DNA of 64,000 bases from Klebsiella aerogenes KCTC 2190 (GCF_000215745.1 NC_015663.1:3224001-3288000); one strand, 5' to 3'. Positions 1-11,600 are shown, counted from the stretch's first letter. The notes: a model not told the origin generated them from the letters alone. Translations and numbers: made by a program.

Positions 1-1089
1 GTCTCTATTGTGGTGGTTGGCGATGCGGCGAAACAACTGGTCTTAGCCGATATTCGCGCTATCGGCACCAATACCATCGACGTTTACCCCGGCAAAGATT
101 TTGGCGATGACGATCCGCGTTATCAGCAGGCGTTAAAATATGATGATCTGCTGGCAATTCAAAAACAGCCGTGGGTGAGCTCTGCGACGCCGGCGGTATC
201 GAAAAGCCTGCGCCTGCGCGCCAATAATATCGATGTGGCCGCCAGCGCCGAAGGCGTTGGCGCGCAATATTTCAATGTTTACGGTATGACGTTCAGCGAG
301 GGAAATACGTTCAATGAGCTGCAGCTGAATAGCCGGGCGCAGGTGGTGGTGCTGGATAGCAATGCCCGCCGCCAGCTATTTCCTCACAAGGCGAAAGTGG
401 TTGGCGAGGTGATTTTGGTCGGTAATATGCCGGCGACGATTGTCGGCGTGGCCGATGAGAAGCAATCGATGTTCGGCAGCAGCAAAATTCTTCGCGTCTG
501 GCTACCTTACTCCACGATGGCCGGACGGGTGATGGGGCAATCGTGGCTAAACTCGATAACCGTCCGCGTGCAGGAGGGCTACGATAGCGCCACCGCTGAA
601 CAGCAGCTGGTGCGATTGCTTGAGCTCCGCCATGGCAAAAAAGATGTTTTCACCTGGAATATGGACAGTGTCTTGAAAACGGCGGAAAGGACCACACATA
701 CTTTACAGCTGTTCCTGACCCTGGTGGCGGTGATCGCGCTGGTCGTCGGCGGAATTGGGGTGATGAATATCATGCTGGTTTCAGTGACGGAACGTACCCG
801 TGAAATCGGCATCAGAATGGCGGTTGGCGCCCGGGCCAGGGATGTTCTGCAGCAGTTTCTTATTGAAGCGGTGCTGGTTTGTCTGGTGGGCGGCGCCATC
901 GGCGTGAGTTTATCGTTGATGATTGCGTTCATTTTGCAACTGTTCTTACCCGGTTGGGAAATCGGTTTTTCGCCGCTGGCGCTATTGACCGCATTTTTAT
1001 GTTCGACGTTGACCGGGGTGCTGTTTGGCTGGTTGCCGGCGCGTAATGCCGCGCGATTAGATCCTGTGGATGCGTTGGCACGAGAGTAA
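1..1089 (+). CDS. macB: MacB, macrolide ABC exporter permease/ATPase (3' part only)
   Basis: The reading frame is open from base 1, so the 5' end lies outside the window; about 362 C-terminal residues of a protein usually near 648 aa are visible. The visible part is the periplasmic MacB core domain followed by the FtsX-like permease segment with three membrane helices: TLVAVIALVVGGIGVMNIML, then the conserved TERTREIGIRMAVGAR loop, then two more helices before LDPVDALARE. The ABC ATPase domain is outside the window. In E. coli MacB works with the adaptor MacA and TolC to export macrolides and some peptides. Identity is clear from near-complete agreement with the E. coli protein. A hairpin shared with cspD follows the stop codon. 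Confidence 0.97.
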   Translation, partial: VSIVVVGDAAKQLVLADIRAIGTNTIDVYPGKDFGDDDPRYQQALKYDDLLAIQKQPWVSSATPAVSKSLRLRANNIDVAASAEGVGAQYFNVYGMTFSEGNTFNELQLNSRAQVVVLDSNARRQLFPHKAKVVGEVILVGNMPATIVGVADEKQSMFGSSKILRVWLPYSTMAGRVMGQSWLNSITVRVQEGYDSATAEQQLVRLLELRHGKKDVFTWNMDSVLKTAERTTHTLQLFLTLVAVIALVVGGIGVMNIMLVSVTERTREIGIRMAVGARARDVLQQFLIEAVLVCLVGGAIGVSLSLMIAFILQLFLPGWEIGFSPLALLTAFLCSTLTGVLFGWLPARNAARLDPVDALARE

Positions 1090-1096
1090 GGTGATA

Positions 1097-1125
1097 AAAA
1101 TGCCAGTCAGAAGGACTGGCATTTT
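1097..1125. terminator. Bidirectional terminator between macB and cspD
   Basis: An 8-bp stem TGCCAGTC/GACTGGCA (1101-1108 with 1114-1121, loop AGAAG) is flanked by AAAA on the left and TTTT on the right. It can therefore end macB on the plus strand and cspD on the minus strand. Confidence 0.85.
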
Positions 1126-1157
1126 ATTAGCAGGATGTACACAATGAAGCAAAAGAG

Positions 1158-1379
1158 TTATGCAGCCGTTTCTGCTTCCACAGGAACAATCACGCTGGCG
1201 TGATTGCCTTTCGGCCCCTGGTGAACATCAAACCGAACGGATTGCCCGGCTTTTAGCGTTCTGTAACCATCCATCTGGATGGTGGAGTAATGGGCGAAAA
1301 TGTCTTCGCCGCCGCCCTCAGGGCAAATGAAACCGAACCCTTTGGCATTGTTGAACCACTTAACAGTACCCATTTCCAT
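1158..1379 (-). CDS. cspD: CspD, cold-shock-like inhibitor of DNA replication
   Basis: A 73-aa single OB-fold cold-shock-domain protein with RNP1 (GFGFI) and the second motif (DIFAHYS). In E. coli CspD is induced in stationary phase and on starvation, binds single-stranded nucleic acid and blocks replication; it is degraded by Lon. I placed the start at the ATG giving MEMGTVKWFN: it matches the E. coli N-terminus and has AAGGATG upstream, while the open frame runs further 5' without support. It is divergent from clpS. The C-terminus ends EAETAA, slightly different from the E. coli form. Confidence 0.95.
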   Translation of the reverse strand: MEMGTVKWFNNAKGFGFICPEGGGEDIFAHYSTIQMDGYRTLKAGQSVRFDVHQGPKGNHASVIVPVEAETAA

Positions 1380-1703
1380 ACTTCGACATCCTTCGTAAAT
1401 CTTTATAAGTAAGATGGAATGAACCGGTAGGGAGTCACGAGTTGTACAATTGCTCGCCAACTCTCGCCAGTACAATTTAGAGAAATACGGAAATGCGTCA
1501 AGCAATTGACGAGGGTGGACGGTGAAAAATGCGTCAAAATTTGAAGCAGTTAACGCTATTGCTGGGGAATGTGACAGGCGTCGCGGATGGAAGCAATAGA
1601 TGATAGTTATCTATGATCTATTGTAGATTTGTAACGTGCATAACCTCAGATCATCGACAGGCCGCGGCCTGTTGGCAACAGCAACCGATGACGAACATTG
1701 ACG
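1380..1703. promoter_or_regulatory. Divergent cspD-clpS intergenic region
   Basis: No gene is seen in these 324 bases. They must hold the promoters of cspD (minus strand) and clpS-clpA (plus strand). Two structures stand out. One is a nested direct repeat at 1445-1477 (TACAATT, CTCGCCA, CTCGCCA, TACAATT). The other is a perfect 16-bp palindrome at 1657-1672, about 30 nt before clpS. I could not assign clear -10/-35 boxes. Confidence 0.5.
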
Positions 1704-2021
1704 ATGAGTAAGAGAGATTGGCTGGACTTCGATCAACTGGTAGAAGATGAAGTTCGTGATGCGCTTAAACCACCATCTATGTATAAAGTGATATTAGTCA
1801 ATGATGACTACACTCCAATGGAGTTTGTTATTGACGTGTTACAAAAATTCTTTTCTTATGATGTAGAACGTGCAACGCAACTGATGCTCACGGTTCACTA
1901 TGAAGGTAAGGCGATTTGCGGCGTTTTTACCGCCGAAGTTGCGGAAACCAAAGTCGCTATGGTGAACCAGTATGCCAAGGAGAACGAGCATCCATTGCTG
2001 TGTACGCTAGAGAAAGCCTGA
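1704..2021 (+). CDS. clpS: ClpS, N-end rule adaptor of ClpAP
   Basis: A 105-aa protein nearly identical to E. coli ClpS from residue 6 onward. Its core carries the [13 protein letters not shown] motif that binds N-degron side chains. ClpS delivers substrates with Phe, Leu, Trp or Tyr N-termini to the ClpA N-domain and blocks other ClpAP substrates. I chose the ATG at 1704; a TTG two codons upstream keeps the frame open but has no clear advantage. clpA starts 30 nt downstream, so the two are probably cotranscribed. Confidence 0.95.
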   Translation: MSKRDWLDFDQLVEDEVRDALKPPSMYKVILVNDDYTPMEFVIDVLQKFFSYDVERATQLMLTVHYEGKAICGVFTAEVAETKVAMVNQYAKENEHPLLCTLEKA

Positions 2022-2051
2022 TTACAGGCATGAAAATTGGGGGAGGTGCCT

Positions 2052-4331
2052 ATGCTCAATCAAGAACTGGAACTCAGTTTAAACATGGCTTTCGCCAGAG
2101 CGCGCGAGCACCGTCATGAATTTATGACCGTCGAGCACTTGTTGCTGGCTTTGCTCAGCAACCCCTCGGCACGCGAAGCGCTGGAAGCCTGTTCCGTGGA
2201 CCTGGTCGCTTTGCGTCAGGAACTTGAAGCCTTCATCGAACAGACCACTCCCGTCCTTCCGGCTACGGAAGAAGAGCGAGACACCCAGCCGACGCTAAGC
2301 TTTCAGCGCGTGCTGCAGCGTGCGGTTTTCCACGTCCAATCCTCCGGTCGCAGCGAAGTGACCGGCGCTAACGTACTGGTCGCGATTTTCAGCGAGCAGG
2401 AGTCGCAGGCCGCCTATCTGCTGCGTAAACATGAAGTCAGCCGCCTTGATGTGGTGAATTTCATTTCTCACGGCACGCGCAAAGACGAGCCCAGCCAGCC
2501 TTCGGAAAACAATGCGAGTCAGCCGGGTAACGAAGAGCAAGCAGGCGGGGAGGATCGTATGGAAAACTTCACCACCAATCTCAACCAGCTTGCGCGCGTA
2601 GGCGGTATCGATCCGCTGATTGGCCGTGATAAAGAGCTGGAGCGTGCTATTCAGGTATTGTGCCGCCGCCGTAAGAACAACCCGCTGCTGGTGGGAGAAT
2701 CCGGCGTCGGCAAGACCGCGATTGCGGAAGGGCTCGCCTGGCGTATCGTCCAGGGCGACGTGCCGGAAGTGATGGCGGATTGCACTATTTACTCGCTGGA
2801 TATCGGTTCGCTGCTGGCAGGAACCAAATATCGCGGCGATTTTGAAAAACGCTTTAAAGCGCTGCTGAAACAGCTTGAGCAGGATACCAATAGCATCCTG
2901 TTTATCGATGAGATCCATACCATCATCGGCGCAGGGGCGGCCTCCGGCGGCCAGGTTGATGCGGCTAACCTGATTAAACCGCTGCTTTCCGGCGGCAAGA
3001 TCAGGGTGATTGGCTCCACGACCTACCAGGAGTTCAGCAACATCTTCGAAAAAGATCGTGCCTTAGCGCGTCGTTTCCAGAAAATCGACGTGACCGAGCC
3101 TTCTGTCGAAGAGACGGTGCAGATCATCAACGGCCTGAAACCGAAGTATGAAGCGCACCACGATGTGCGTTATACCGCCAAAGCGGTGCGTGCGGCGGTC
3201 GAGCTGGCGGTGAAATACATCAACGATCGCCATCTGCCGGATAAGGCGATTGACGTGATCGACGAAGCGGGCGCGCGGGCGCGGTTGATGCCGGTCAGCA
3301 AGCGTAAGAAAACGGTCAATGTGGCGGATATCGAATCCGTGGTTGCGCGCATCGCGCGTATTCCGGAGAAGAGCGTCTCCCGCAGCGATCGCGATACGCT
3401 GAAAAACCTTGGCGACCGCCTGAAAATGCTGGTCTTTGGTCAGGATAAAGCGATTGAAGCGCTTACCGAAGCCATCAAAATGGCGCGTGCCGGGCTTGGA
3501 CATGAGCATAAACCGGTTGGGTCCTTCCTGTTCGCCGGGCCGACCGGGGTTGGGAAAACTGAAGTCACCGTGCAGCTGGCGAAAGCGCTGGGTATTGAAC
3601 TGCTGCGGTTTGATATGTCCGAGTATATGGAACGTCATACCGTCAGCCGTTTGATTGGCGCCCCTCCGGGATACGTCGGTTTCGATCAGGGCGGGCTGTT
3701 GACCGATGCGGTTATCAAACATCCGCACGCGGTACTGCTGCTTGATGAGATCGAAAAAGCGCATCCGGATGTCTTCAATATCCTGCTGCAGGTGATGGAT
3801 AACGGTACGCTGACAGATAACAACGGCCGTAAAGCGGACTTCCGCAACGTGGTGCTGGTGATGACCACCAACGCCGGGGTGCGTGAAACCGAGCGTAAAT
3901 CGATTGGTCTTATTCAGCAGGATAACAGCACCGATGCGATGGAAGAGATCAAAAAGATCTTTACGCCGGAGTTCCGTAACCGTCTCGACAACATCATCTG
4001 GTTCGATCACCTCTCTACCACCGTGATCCATCAGGTAGTCGATAAGTTTATCGTCGAACTGCAGGTACAGTTGGATCAGAAAGGCGTATCGCTTGAAGTG
4101 AGTCAGGAAGCGCGTGACTGGCTGGCTGAGAAGGGCTATGACCGGGCAATGGGCGCGCGTCCAATGGCGCGGGTGATTCAGGACAACCTGAAGAAACCGC
4201 TGGCAAACGAGCTGCTGTTTGGTTCGCTGGTGGATGGCGGCCAGGTTACCGTTGAGTTGGATAAAGCCAACAATGTGCTGACCTACGGCTTCCACAGCGC
4301 GCAGAAGCACAAACCGGAAGCGGCGCATTAA
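2052..4331 (+). CDS. clpA: ClpA, AAA+ unfoldase of the ClpAP protease
   Basis: A 759-aa Hsp100 protein (E. coli 758 aa). Order: N-domain (about 1-145) that docks ClpS, an acidic linker, AAA1 with Walker A GESGVGKT and Walker B ILFIDEIH, then AAA2 with GPTGVGKT and [10 protein letters not shown]. The start at 2052 follows a strong GGGAGGTG site. A methionine inside RMENFTT near residue 169-170 corresponds to the internal start that yields the shorter ClpA form in E. coli. The C-terminal tail HKPEAAH resembles the one through which E. coli ClpA is autodegraded. A strong terminator follows. Confidence 0.98.
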   Translation: MLNQELELSLNMAFARAREHRHEFMTVEHLLLALLSNPSAREALEACSVDLVALRQELEAFIEQTTPVLPATEEERDTQPTLSFQRVLQRAVFHVQSSGRSEVTGANVLVAIFSEQESQAAYLLRKHEVSRLDVVNFISHGTRKDEPSQPSENNASQPGNEEQAGGEDRMENFTTNLNQLARVGGIDPLIGRDKELERAIQVLCRRRKNNPLLVGESGVGKTAIAEGLAWRIVQGDVPEVMADCTIYSLDIGSLLAGTKYRGDFEKRFKALLKQLEQDTNSILFIDEIHTIIGAGAASGGQVDAANLIKPLLSGGKIRVIGSTTYQEFSNIFEKDRALARRFQKIDVTEPSVEETVQIINGLKPKYEAHHDVRYTAKAVRAAVELAVKYINDRHLPDKAIDVIDEAGARARLMPVSKRKKTVNVADIESVVARIARIPEKSVSRSDRDTLKNLGDRLKMLVFGQDKAIEALTEAIKMARAGLGHEHKPVGSFLFAGPTGVGKTEVTVQLAKALGIELLRFDMSEYMERHTVSRLIGAPPGYVGFDQGGLLTDAVIKHPHAVLLLDEIEKAHPDVFNILLQVMDNGTLTDNNGRKADFRNVVLVMTTNAGVRETERKSIGLIQQDNSTDAMEEIKKIFTPEFRNRLDNIIWFDHLSTTVIHQVVDKFIVELQVQLDQKGVSLEVSQEARDWLAEKGYDRAMGARPMARVIQDNLKKPLANELLFGSLVDGGQVTVELDKANNVLTYGFHSAQKHKPEAAH

Positions 4332-4354
4332 TAAATTCTGAATAGTTCAGTGAT

Positions 4355-4388
4355 AAAGACCGGGTTGGTGACAGCCCGGTCTTTTTTT
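4355..4388 (+). terminator. clpA terminator
   Basis: A 10-bp stem AAAGACCGGG/CCCGGTCTTT (4355-4364 with 4375-4384) followed by a run of seven T. It lies 24 nt after the clpA stop. Confidence 0.9.
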
Positions 4389-4523
4389 ATCGCTCAGGTC
4401 AAATGTCCGGATATGACGGGAGTTTATCGTTAAACTCGGCGCGTAGATCGCGAAAAAGGGCAAAACGACACCCTGGCGTTGGTAAAAGCGCCGGAAAACT
4501 CAGCCTGCGTGCGGGAAGTTGAA

Positions 4524-4551
4524 ATGAAAAGACCGGGCAGGAGCCCGGCCT
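4524..4551 (-). terminator. infA terminator
   Basis: On the minus strand GGCCGGGC pairs with GCCCGGTC (one G-U pair; 4531-4538 with 4543-4550), followed by TTTTCATTTC. It lies just past the infA stop. Between this hairpin and the clpA terminator, where E. coli has serW, no tRNA-like sequence is present. Confidence 0.75.
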
Positions 4552-4582
4552 TCAGCATCTGACGCCTTAGCGGCGGAAACAA

Positions 4583-4804
<222 letters not shown>

Positions 4805-4844
4805 GTCCTCTGGGGTATCACTACCGTAGTTTTGAACCGGCAAG

Positions 4845-4873
4845 ATAATGCCGAAGTTCAGCAAGTATGTAAA
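4845..4873 (-). promoter_or_regulatory. Likely infA promoter
   Basis: On the minus strand, TTTACA is followed after 17 nt by CATTAT (-35 at 4868-4873, -10 at 4845-4850). Transcription would start near 4838, giving a leader of about 37 nt. The rest of the 359-base gap to aat (4802-5160) shows no gene; further infA promoters, as in E. coli, could lie there. Confidence 0.6.
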
Positions 4874-5160
4874 GTTTTACGTATACCCAAAACAGTTCGC
4901 GTCGCAGGATGGCGGTAAATAATTGCGCGCAGCCAGCGCCTGCAGCTTAAAACATGACGGGTATAAATCGCCGAAGTAGTTTTGGCGCATTGCCCGGAAT
5001 ACACGCGGTAAAACCACATGACAGGCGCAAACGTAAAGGGCAGTGACAGAACGATGGGCGTTATCTGACTCTTAATATTCCCAAACGGCGGCGGGGCAAC
5101 AGGCAGAAGCTACTCTACCGCGCAATTATACCACCGCGCTAAGAAATGTGCTGAAAACAT

Positions 5161-5865
5161 TTATCCATTACCGGTAAATAGCACCCTTGGTACCCAAAAT
5201 CGCTCCGGTAAGCGATAGGTGCGTAATACGGAAAGGTAATCGAGATAATCGCGACGCGGGATTTCAATCGCTCCTAAAGAGGCGGTATGCGCGTTAAGAA
5301 CCTGACAGTCAATTAATCTGCCACCGTCCTGGGCAAAAGCCTGACAGAAGATCATTAGCGCGGTTTTGGAGGCATTTTCCGCCCGGCTGAACATCGACTC
5401 GCCGCAAAACAGCGCTCCCTGCGCCACGCCATACATGCCGCCGACCAGCCTATCCTCATCCCATACTTCGATGGAGTGAGCATGACCGAGTTCATGTAAC
5501 TGGTGATAGGCCTGAACGATACCATGGGTGATCCAGGTGCCTTCATCGCGATGGCTGGCGCAGCCCTCGATAACCTGGCCGAAGGCGTGATTGAGCGTCA
5601 CCCGATAGGGCGAACGTTGATGGAAACGTTTCATGCTCCGGCTATAGTGGAATTGCTCCGGCCACAGTACGGCGCGCGGATCGGGCGACCACCATAAAAT
5701 AGGGTCGCCGGGAGAAAACCATGGAAAGATACCGCGCTGATAGGCCATCAACAAACGGGCTGGGCTGAGATCGCCACCCAGCGCCAGCAGGCCATTTGGT
5801 TCACGCAGAGCGCCTTCCGGAGAAGGGAAGGCGATAGAGTCACGAGAGAGCTGAACCAGACGCAT
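5161..5865 (-). CDS. aat: Aat, leucyl/phenylalanyl-tRNA--protein transferase
   Basis: A 234-aa enzyme, the same length as in E. coli. It transfers Leu or Phe from aminoacyl-tRNA to proteins with N-terminal Arg or Lys, making the N-degrons that ClpS recognises, so it belongs functionally with clpS-clpA 1-4 kb away. The family signature runs through [16 protein letters not shown] and [21 protein letters not shown] chose the ATG giving [10 protein letters not shown]; a TTG four codons upstream coincides with the likely ribosome-binding site TTGAGG and is rejected. It lies 42 nt after cydC on the same strand. Confidence 0.97.
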   Translation of the reverse strand: MRLVQLSRDSIAFPSPEGALREPNGLLALGGDLSPARLLMAYQRGIFPWFSPGDPILWWSPDPRAVLWPEQFHYSRSMKRFHQRSPYRVTLNHAFGQVIEGCASHRDEGTWITHGIVQAYHQLHELGHAHSIEVWDEDRLVGGMYGVAQGALFCGESMFSRAENASKTALMIFCQAFAQDGGRLIDCQVLNAHTASLGAIEIPRRDYLDYLSVLRTYRLPERFWVPRVLFTGNG

Positions 5866-5907
5866 TTTTGACCTCAATACGCACCAGCAATTGTTGACAA
5901 TAATAGC

Positions 5908-7629
5908 TTACAGACGTTGCTTAAACTGGTAATAACGGCCCTGTTTCGCCAGCAGCTCTGCGTGACTACCTTGCTCAATAATTTGGCCGTTGTCCATGAC
6001 TATTATCTGATTAAAACGCGCCAGCCCGCGCAGACGGTGAGTGACCATCAACACGGTTTTATCGCGCATCACTTCACTAAGTAAATCAAGGATCTGGCTT
6101 TCCGTTGTTGCATCCAGGCCTTCGGTGGGTTCATCAAGTAGCATTAACGGCGCATCGTGCAATAGCGCGCGGGCGATAGCCAGTCGACGTAATTCGCCGC
6201 CGGAAAGCTGACGTCCGCCTTCGCCGAGCCAGCTATTCAGGCCGCTATCTTCCAGCAATTTCTCCAGGCCGACGCGCTCCAGGATATCGGCAAGCCTGGC
6301 GTCGCTGGCCTGCGGCGCGGCGAGCAGCAGATTATCGCGCAGCGTCGCGCTGAAGAGATGCACCCGCTGCGGCACGACGCTCATCGCCTGGCGCAGGGTC
6401 GTTTCAGACAGCTCGCTAAGTGGCTGGCCATTTAGCTGAATCTGACCGTTGGCCGGATCCCAGGCGCGGGTCAATAGCTGCAGCAGAGTCGATTTACCGC
6501 AGCCGGTACGGCCAAGAATGGCGATATGCTCGCCTGCCGCGACCTGCAGAGAAATATCTTTTAGCGCCGGGGCCGACTGCTGCGGGTAGCTGAAGGTTAC
6601 CTCATTCAGGGTAAGCGCTACCTGGGAGAAGCTTTGCGGCGCCTGCTGGCTGAACGTCACCTCGGGCTGCTGCTCGGTAATCTGCGTAATGCGACGCGCG
6701 GACGCGATGACCTGGCCGAGATGCTGGAAGGCGCCGGTGACCGGCGCCAGCGCTTCAAATGCCGCTAAGGCGCAGAACACGAAGAGGGCGATCAGCGCCC
6801 CCGGCTGGCTATTACCGCCAACGCCTTCGGAGGCCATCCACAGCATGGCGATCACTGCGATGCCGCCAATCAGCAGCATCAGCGCCTGCGACAGGGCGGT
6901 GAGCTCAGCCTGGCGGCGCTGCGCCTCCTGCCAGCGCTGTTCCGTTTTTTCCATCTGTTTACGGTAGCGATCGCTGGCATTAAACAGCATTAACTCGGCT
7001 TGCCCCTGTAGCCAGGAGGTGAGTTGCTGGCGATACTGCCCGCGGAGTTGGGTGATCTGCTCCCCGGTCGGCTTACCGGCACGGTAAAACAGCGGTGGCA
7101 GCAGGAGTAGCGTCGCCAGCATAATTCCGCCAAGCGTTAGCGCCAGGGTGACATCGAGTACGCTTAAGCCGATGGTCACCACCAGGATGACCACCAGTGC
7201 GCCAACCAGCGGCGAGATCACGCGCAAATAGAGGTGATCCAGCGTATCGACATCTGCCACGATGCGGTTGAGCAACTCACCCTGACGAAAACGCGCCAGC
7301 CCGGCAGGGGAGAGCGGCAGTAGTTTGCTAAACGTGGCGACGCGCAGGTGCTGCAATACCCGGAAAGTGGCATCGTGGCTCACCAGACGCTCAAAGTAGC
7401 GGCCGGCGGTACGAATAATTGCCGCGCCGCGAACGCCTGCGGCAGGCAGCATGTAGTTAAAACTGTAAATCCCGGCGACCCCGACCACCGCAGAGGCCGA
7501 CAGGAACCAGCCGGAAAGCGTTAATAGCCCGATACTTGCCAGCAGGGTGACGATAGCCAGCACCACGCCGAGGGTCAGCAGCCATTTGTGGCGTTTGTAT
7601 AGCGCCAGATAGGGTAACAGTGCGCGCAT
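5908..7629 (-). CDS. cydC: CydC, subunit of the CydDC thiol (glutathione/cysteine) ABC exporter
   Basis: A 573-aa half-transporter (same length as E. coli): six N-terminal membrane helices in about 320 residues, then an ATPase domain with Walker A GRTGCGKS, signature LSGGE and Walker B LMLLDEPTEGLD. The CydDC heterodimer exports cysteine and glutathione to the periplasm and is needed to assemble cytochrome bd oxidase. Its ATG directly follows the cydD stop (TAA-ATG), so translation is coupled. Confidence 0.97.
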   Translation of the reverse strand: MRALLPYLALYKRHKWLLTLGVVLAIVTLLASIGLLTLSGWFLSASAVVGVAGIYSFNYMLPAAGVRGAAIIRTAGRYFERLVSHDATFRVLQHLRVATFSKLLPLSPAGLARFRQGELLNRIVADVDTLDHLYLRVISPLVGALVVILVVTIGLSVLDVTLALTLGGIMLATLLLLPPLFYRAGKPTGEQITQLRGQYRQQLTSWLQGQAELMLFNASDRYRKQMEKTEQRWQEAQRRQAELTALSQALMLLIGGIAVIAMLWMASEGVGGNSQPGALIALFVFCALAAFEALAPVTGAFQHLGQVIASARRITQITEQQPEVTFSQQAPQSFSQVALTLNEVTFSYPQQSAPALKDISLQVAAGEHIAILGRTGCGKSTLLQLLTRAWDPANGQIQLNGQPLSELSETTLRQAMSVVPQRVHLFSATLRDNLLLAAPQASDARLADILERVGLEKLLEDSGLNSWLGEGGRQLSGGELRRLAIARALLHDAPLMLLDEPTEGLDATTESQILDLLSEVMRDKTVLMVTHRLRGLARFNQIIVMDNGQIIEQGSHAELLAKQGRYYQFKQRL

Positions 7630-9396
7630 TTAAATTTCCTCCTGGCGATGGGCTAACAGTGAGGCAAACGCGCCTCCAGCGGCAGAAAGCTGCGCATAGC
7701 CGCCTTGCTCGACAATCTGTCCATTCTGCATCACCCAAATAGCATCCCACTCGGCCAGTCCTGCCAGTTGGTGAGTAACCATCAGCGTGGTCTGCTGGGT
7801 AGAAGCGTTAGATAGCGCCTGCATCACACGCTGTTCGCTGTGAGCGTCAAGGCTGGCCGCTGGTTCATCAAGCAGCAACAGGCGGCACGGCACCAGCAGC
7901 GCGCGCGCAACGGCAATACGCTGAGCCTGGCCGACCGAGAGGCCGCCAGCCTGATCGCCTAACGGGGTATTAATACCTTGTGGCAATTGGGAAATAAACT
8001 CGCTTACCCAGGCCTTATCCAGGGCTAGCTGCAGTTGCGCTTCCGTGGCTTCTGGCCACGCTAGCAGCACGTTTTCACGCAGCGTGGCGGCGGGCAGTTG
8101 GGGGTTTTGACCGACCCAGCTAATTAGCCGACGCCAGCGTTCAGCATCGAGATCGCGCAGCTCCACGCCGTTAACCTGTAGCGAACCTTCATAGGGAAGA
8201 AAGCCGGTCAGCGTATTCAGCAGCGAGCTTTTACCGGAACCGCTCTGGCCGACCAGGACCACGCGCTCGCCAGCGTTCAGGGTAAAACTCAGCGGGCCTG
8301 CCAGCGTTTTGCCATCCGGCGATTTCACCATCAGATCGCGGGCTTCGAGGCGAATCAGTTCATGATCGCTTAGCGTTTTCTCGCCCCGTTCAGCCTGCGC
8401 CAGCGGCGTTTCCATAAAAGTCTTCAGGCTATCCGCTGCGCCAATGGCCTGCGCCTTGGCATGGTAAAATGTGCCTAAATCACGTAGCGGCTGGAAAAAC
8501 TCCGGCGCCAGAATCAGGGTTAAAAAACCGGACATCAGCGTGACGCCGACGCCGTAGTGGCCGAAGTCGAGCTCGCCGAGGTAGGAAAAACCGAAATAGA
8601 CCGCCACCAGCGCGATAGAGAGCGAAGTAAAGAACTCCAGCACGCCGGAGGAGAGAAAAGCCAGGCGCAGGACTTCCATCGTCCGCTGGCGGAAATCCTG
8701 CGACGCATCGCGGATATTGTTAATTTCCGCCTCGCCGCGGTTGAACAGACGCAGCGTCTCCATGCCGCGCAGACGGTCGAGGAAGTGACCGCTGAGGCGA
8801 CCGAGCGCAAGGAAATTGCGCCGGTTAGCATCGGCGGCGCCCATCCCGACCAGCGCCATAAAGAGCGGGATCAGCGGGGCGGTGCCGAGTAAAATTAGCG
8901 CGGCTGCCCAGTTGCTGGGGAAGATAGTGATAACAATCAGCAGCGGCACGCAGGCGGCCAGCGTCATCTGCGGCAGATAGCGCGCGTAGTAATCATGCAT
9001 ATCGTCGATTTGCTCAAGGATGAGCGTCGCCCAACTGCCGGCGGGTTTTCCCTGAATCCAGGCCGGGCCCGCCTGCTGAAGGCGGTCCAGCACCTGGCGG
9101 CGAATTTCATAACGGATATGCTGGCCGGCGTGGAAGCCGACGCGTTCGCGTAGCCACACCACCCAGGCGCGCAGGATCAGCACCAGCGCCAGCAAGGTAA
9201 ACGGCAGCAGCAGCGCCGTCGCCGGGATATTTTCCATTATCATTCGATGAAGTATACGCGCCAGGAACCACGCCTGAGCGACGATCAATAGACCGCTCAC
9301 GACGCCCAGCAGGCGAGAAATCATCAACCAGCGACGGGAGATAATGCTTTTTTCTTTTAACCAGCGGGTTAACTCTTGTTGACGGGTTTTATTCAT
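7630..9396 (-). CDS. cydD: CydD, subunit of the CydDC thiol ABC exporter
   Basis: A 588-aa half-transporter paired with CydC, same length as in E. coli. It has a six-helix membrane domain and an ATPase domain with Walker A GQSGSGKSS and Walker B LLLLDEPAASLD. The signature is LSVGQ instead of LSGGQ, as in other CydD proteins, which fits an asymmetric heterodimer. The start is set at the ATG giving MNKTRQQELTRWL, which matches E. coli; the open frame runs 20 codons further upstream without homology. A terminator separates it from trxB. Confidence 0.97.
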   Translation of the reverse strand: MNKTRQQELTRWLKEKSIISRRWLMISRLLGVVSGLLIVAQAWFLARILHRMIMENIPATALLLPFTLLALVLILRAWVVWLRERVGFHAGQHIRYEIRRQVLDRLQQAGPAWIQGKPAGSWATLILEQIDDMHDYYARYLPQMTLAACVPLLIVITIFPSNWAAALILLGTAPLIPLFMALVGMGAADANRRNFLALGRLSGHFLDRLRGMETLRLFNRGEAEINNIRDASQDFRQRTMEVLRLAFLSSGVLEFFTSLSIALVAVYFGFSYLGELDFGHYGVGVTLMSGFLTLILAPEFFQPLRDLGTFYHAKAQAIGAADSLKTFMETPLAQAERGEKTLSDHELIRLEARDLMVKSPDGKTLAGPLSFTLNAGERVVLVGQSGSGKSSLLNTLTGFLPYEGSLQVNGVELRDLDAERWRRLISWVGQNPQLPAATLRENVLLAWPEATEAQLQLALDKAWVSEFISQLPQGINTPLGDQAGGLSVGQAQRIAVARALLVPCRLLLLDEPAASLDAHSEQRVMQALSNASTQQTTLMVTHQLAGLAEWDAIWVMQNGQIVEQGGYAQLSAAGGAFASLLAHRQEEI

Positions 9397-9456
9397 TGCG
9401 CGCTTAGCAGGTGTCGTTATGAGATTTTTGGGCACGGCAATGTTACAACGGGGCAA

Positions 9457-9483
9457 AAATAAAGGCGACTTTTCGTCGCCTTC
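9457..9483 (-). terminator. trxB terminator
   Basis: A stem AAGGCGAC/GTCGCCTT (9462-9469 with 9475-9482) followed on the minus strand by TTTATTTTT. It lies between trxB and cydD. Confidence 0.85.
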
Positions 9484-9510
9484 TTTACCTTTGTTACTGA
9501 CTTGTAAAGA

Positions 9511-11011
<1,501 letters not shown>

Positions 11012-11506
11012 ATGGTAGATAGCAAGAAACGCCCTGGCAAAGATCTCGACCGCATCGATCGTAACATTCTGAATGAACTGCAAAAAGACGGGCGTATTTC
11101 CAACGTCGAGCTTTCCAAACGGGTGGGACTTTCTCCGACGCCTTGCCTTGAGCGCGTGCGTCGGCTGGAAAGACAGGGTTTTATTCAGGGCTATACGGCG
11201 CTGCTCAACCCGCATTATCTGGATGCATCACTTCTGGTATTTGTTGAGATTACTCTGAATCGTGGTGCGCCGGATGTGTTTGAGCAATTTAACGCCGCAG
11301 TACAAAAACTTGAAGAAATTCAAGAGTGTCACTTGGTATCCGGTGATTTTGACTATCTGTTGAAAACCCGCGTACCGGACATGTCAGCGTATCGTAAATT
11401 GCTGGGCGAAACCCTGCTGCGCCTGCCGGGCGTAAACGACACCCGTACCTACGTGGTTATGGAAGAAGTCAAGCAGAGTAATCGTCTGGTAATCAAGACG
11501 CGCTAA
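11012..11506 (+). CDS. lrp: Lrp, leucine-responsive global regulator
   Basis: A 164-aa feast/famine regulator; as far as I can recall it is identical in sequence to E. coli Lrp. An N-terminal helix-turn-helix (ISNVELSKRVGLSPTPCLERVRRLE) is followed by the RAM/AsnC ligand-binding domain that forms octamers and hexadecamers. It controls amino acid metabolism, pili and transport according to leucine. It is transcribed towards ftsK, with a terminator in between. Confidence 0.98.
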   Translation: MVDSKKRPGKDLDRIDRNILNELQKDGRISNVELSKRVGLSPTPCLERVRRLERQGFIQGYTALLNPHYLDASLLVFVEITLNRGAPDVFEQFNAAVQKLEEIQECHLVSGDFDYLLKTRVPDMSAYRKLLGETLLRLPGVNDTRTYVVMEEVKQSNRLVIKTR

Positions 11507-11562
11507 CACGGAACAGGTGCAAAATCGACGTAGTTTGATTACACTCCTGTTAATCCATACAG

Positions 11563-11600
11563 CAACAGTGCCGGGGAGACCCGGCGCTGTTGTCCGTTTT
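11563..11600 (+). terminator. lrp terminator
   Basis: A 13-bp stem (11563-11575 with 11580-11592, one G-U pair, loop GAGA) followed by TCCGTTTT. It lies just before the ftsK start. Confidence 0.85.

Noticed and set aside
11012..11215. Minus-strand open frames overlapping lrp
   Set aside because: Antisense to a fully conserved lrp and lacking start signals.
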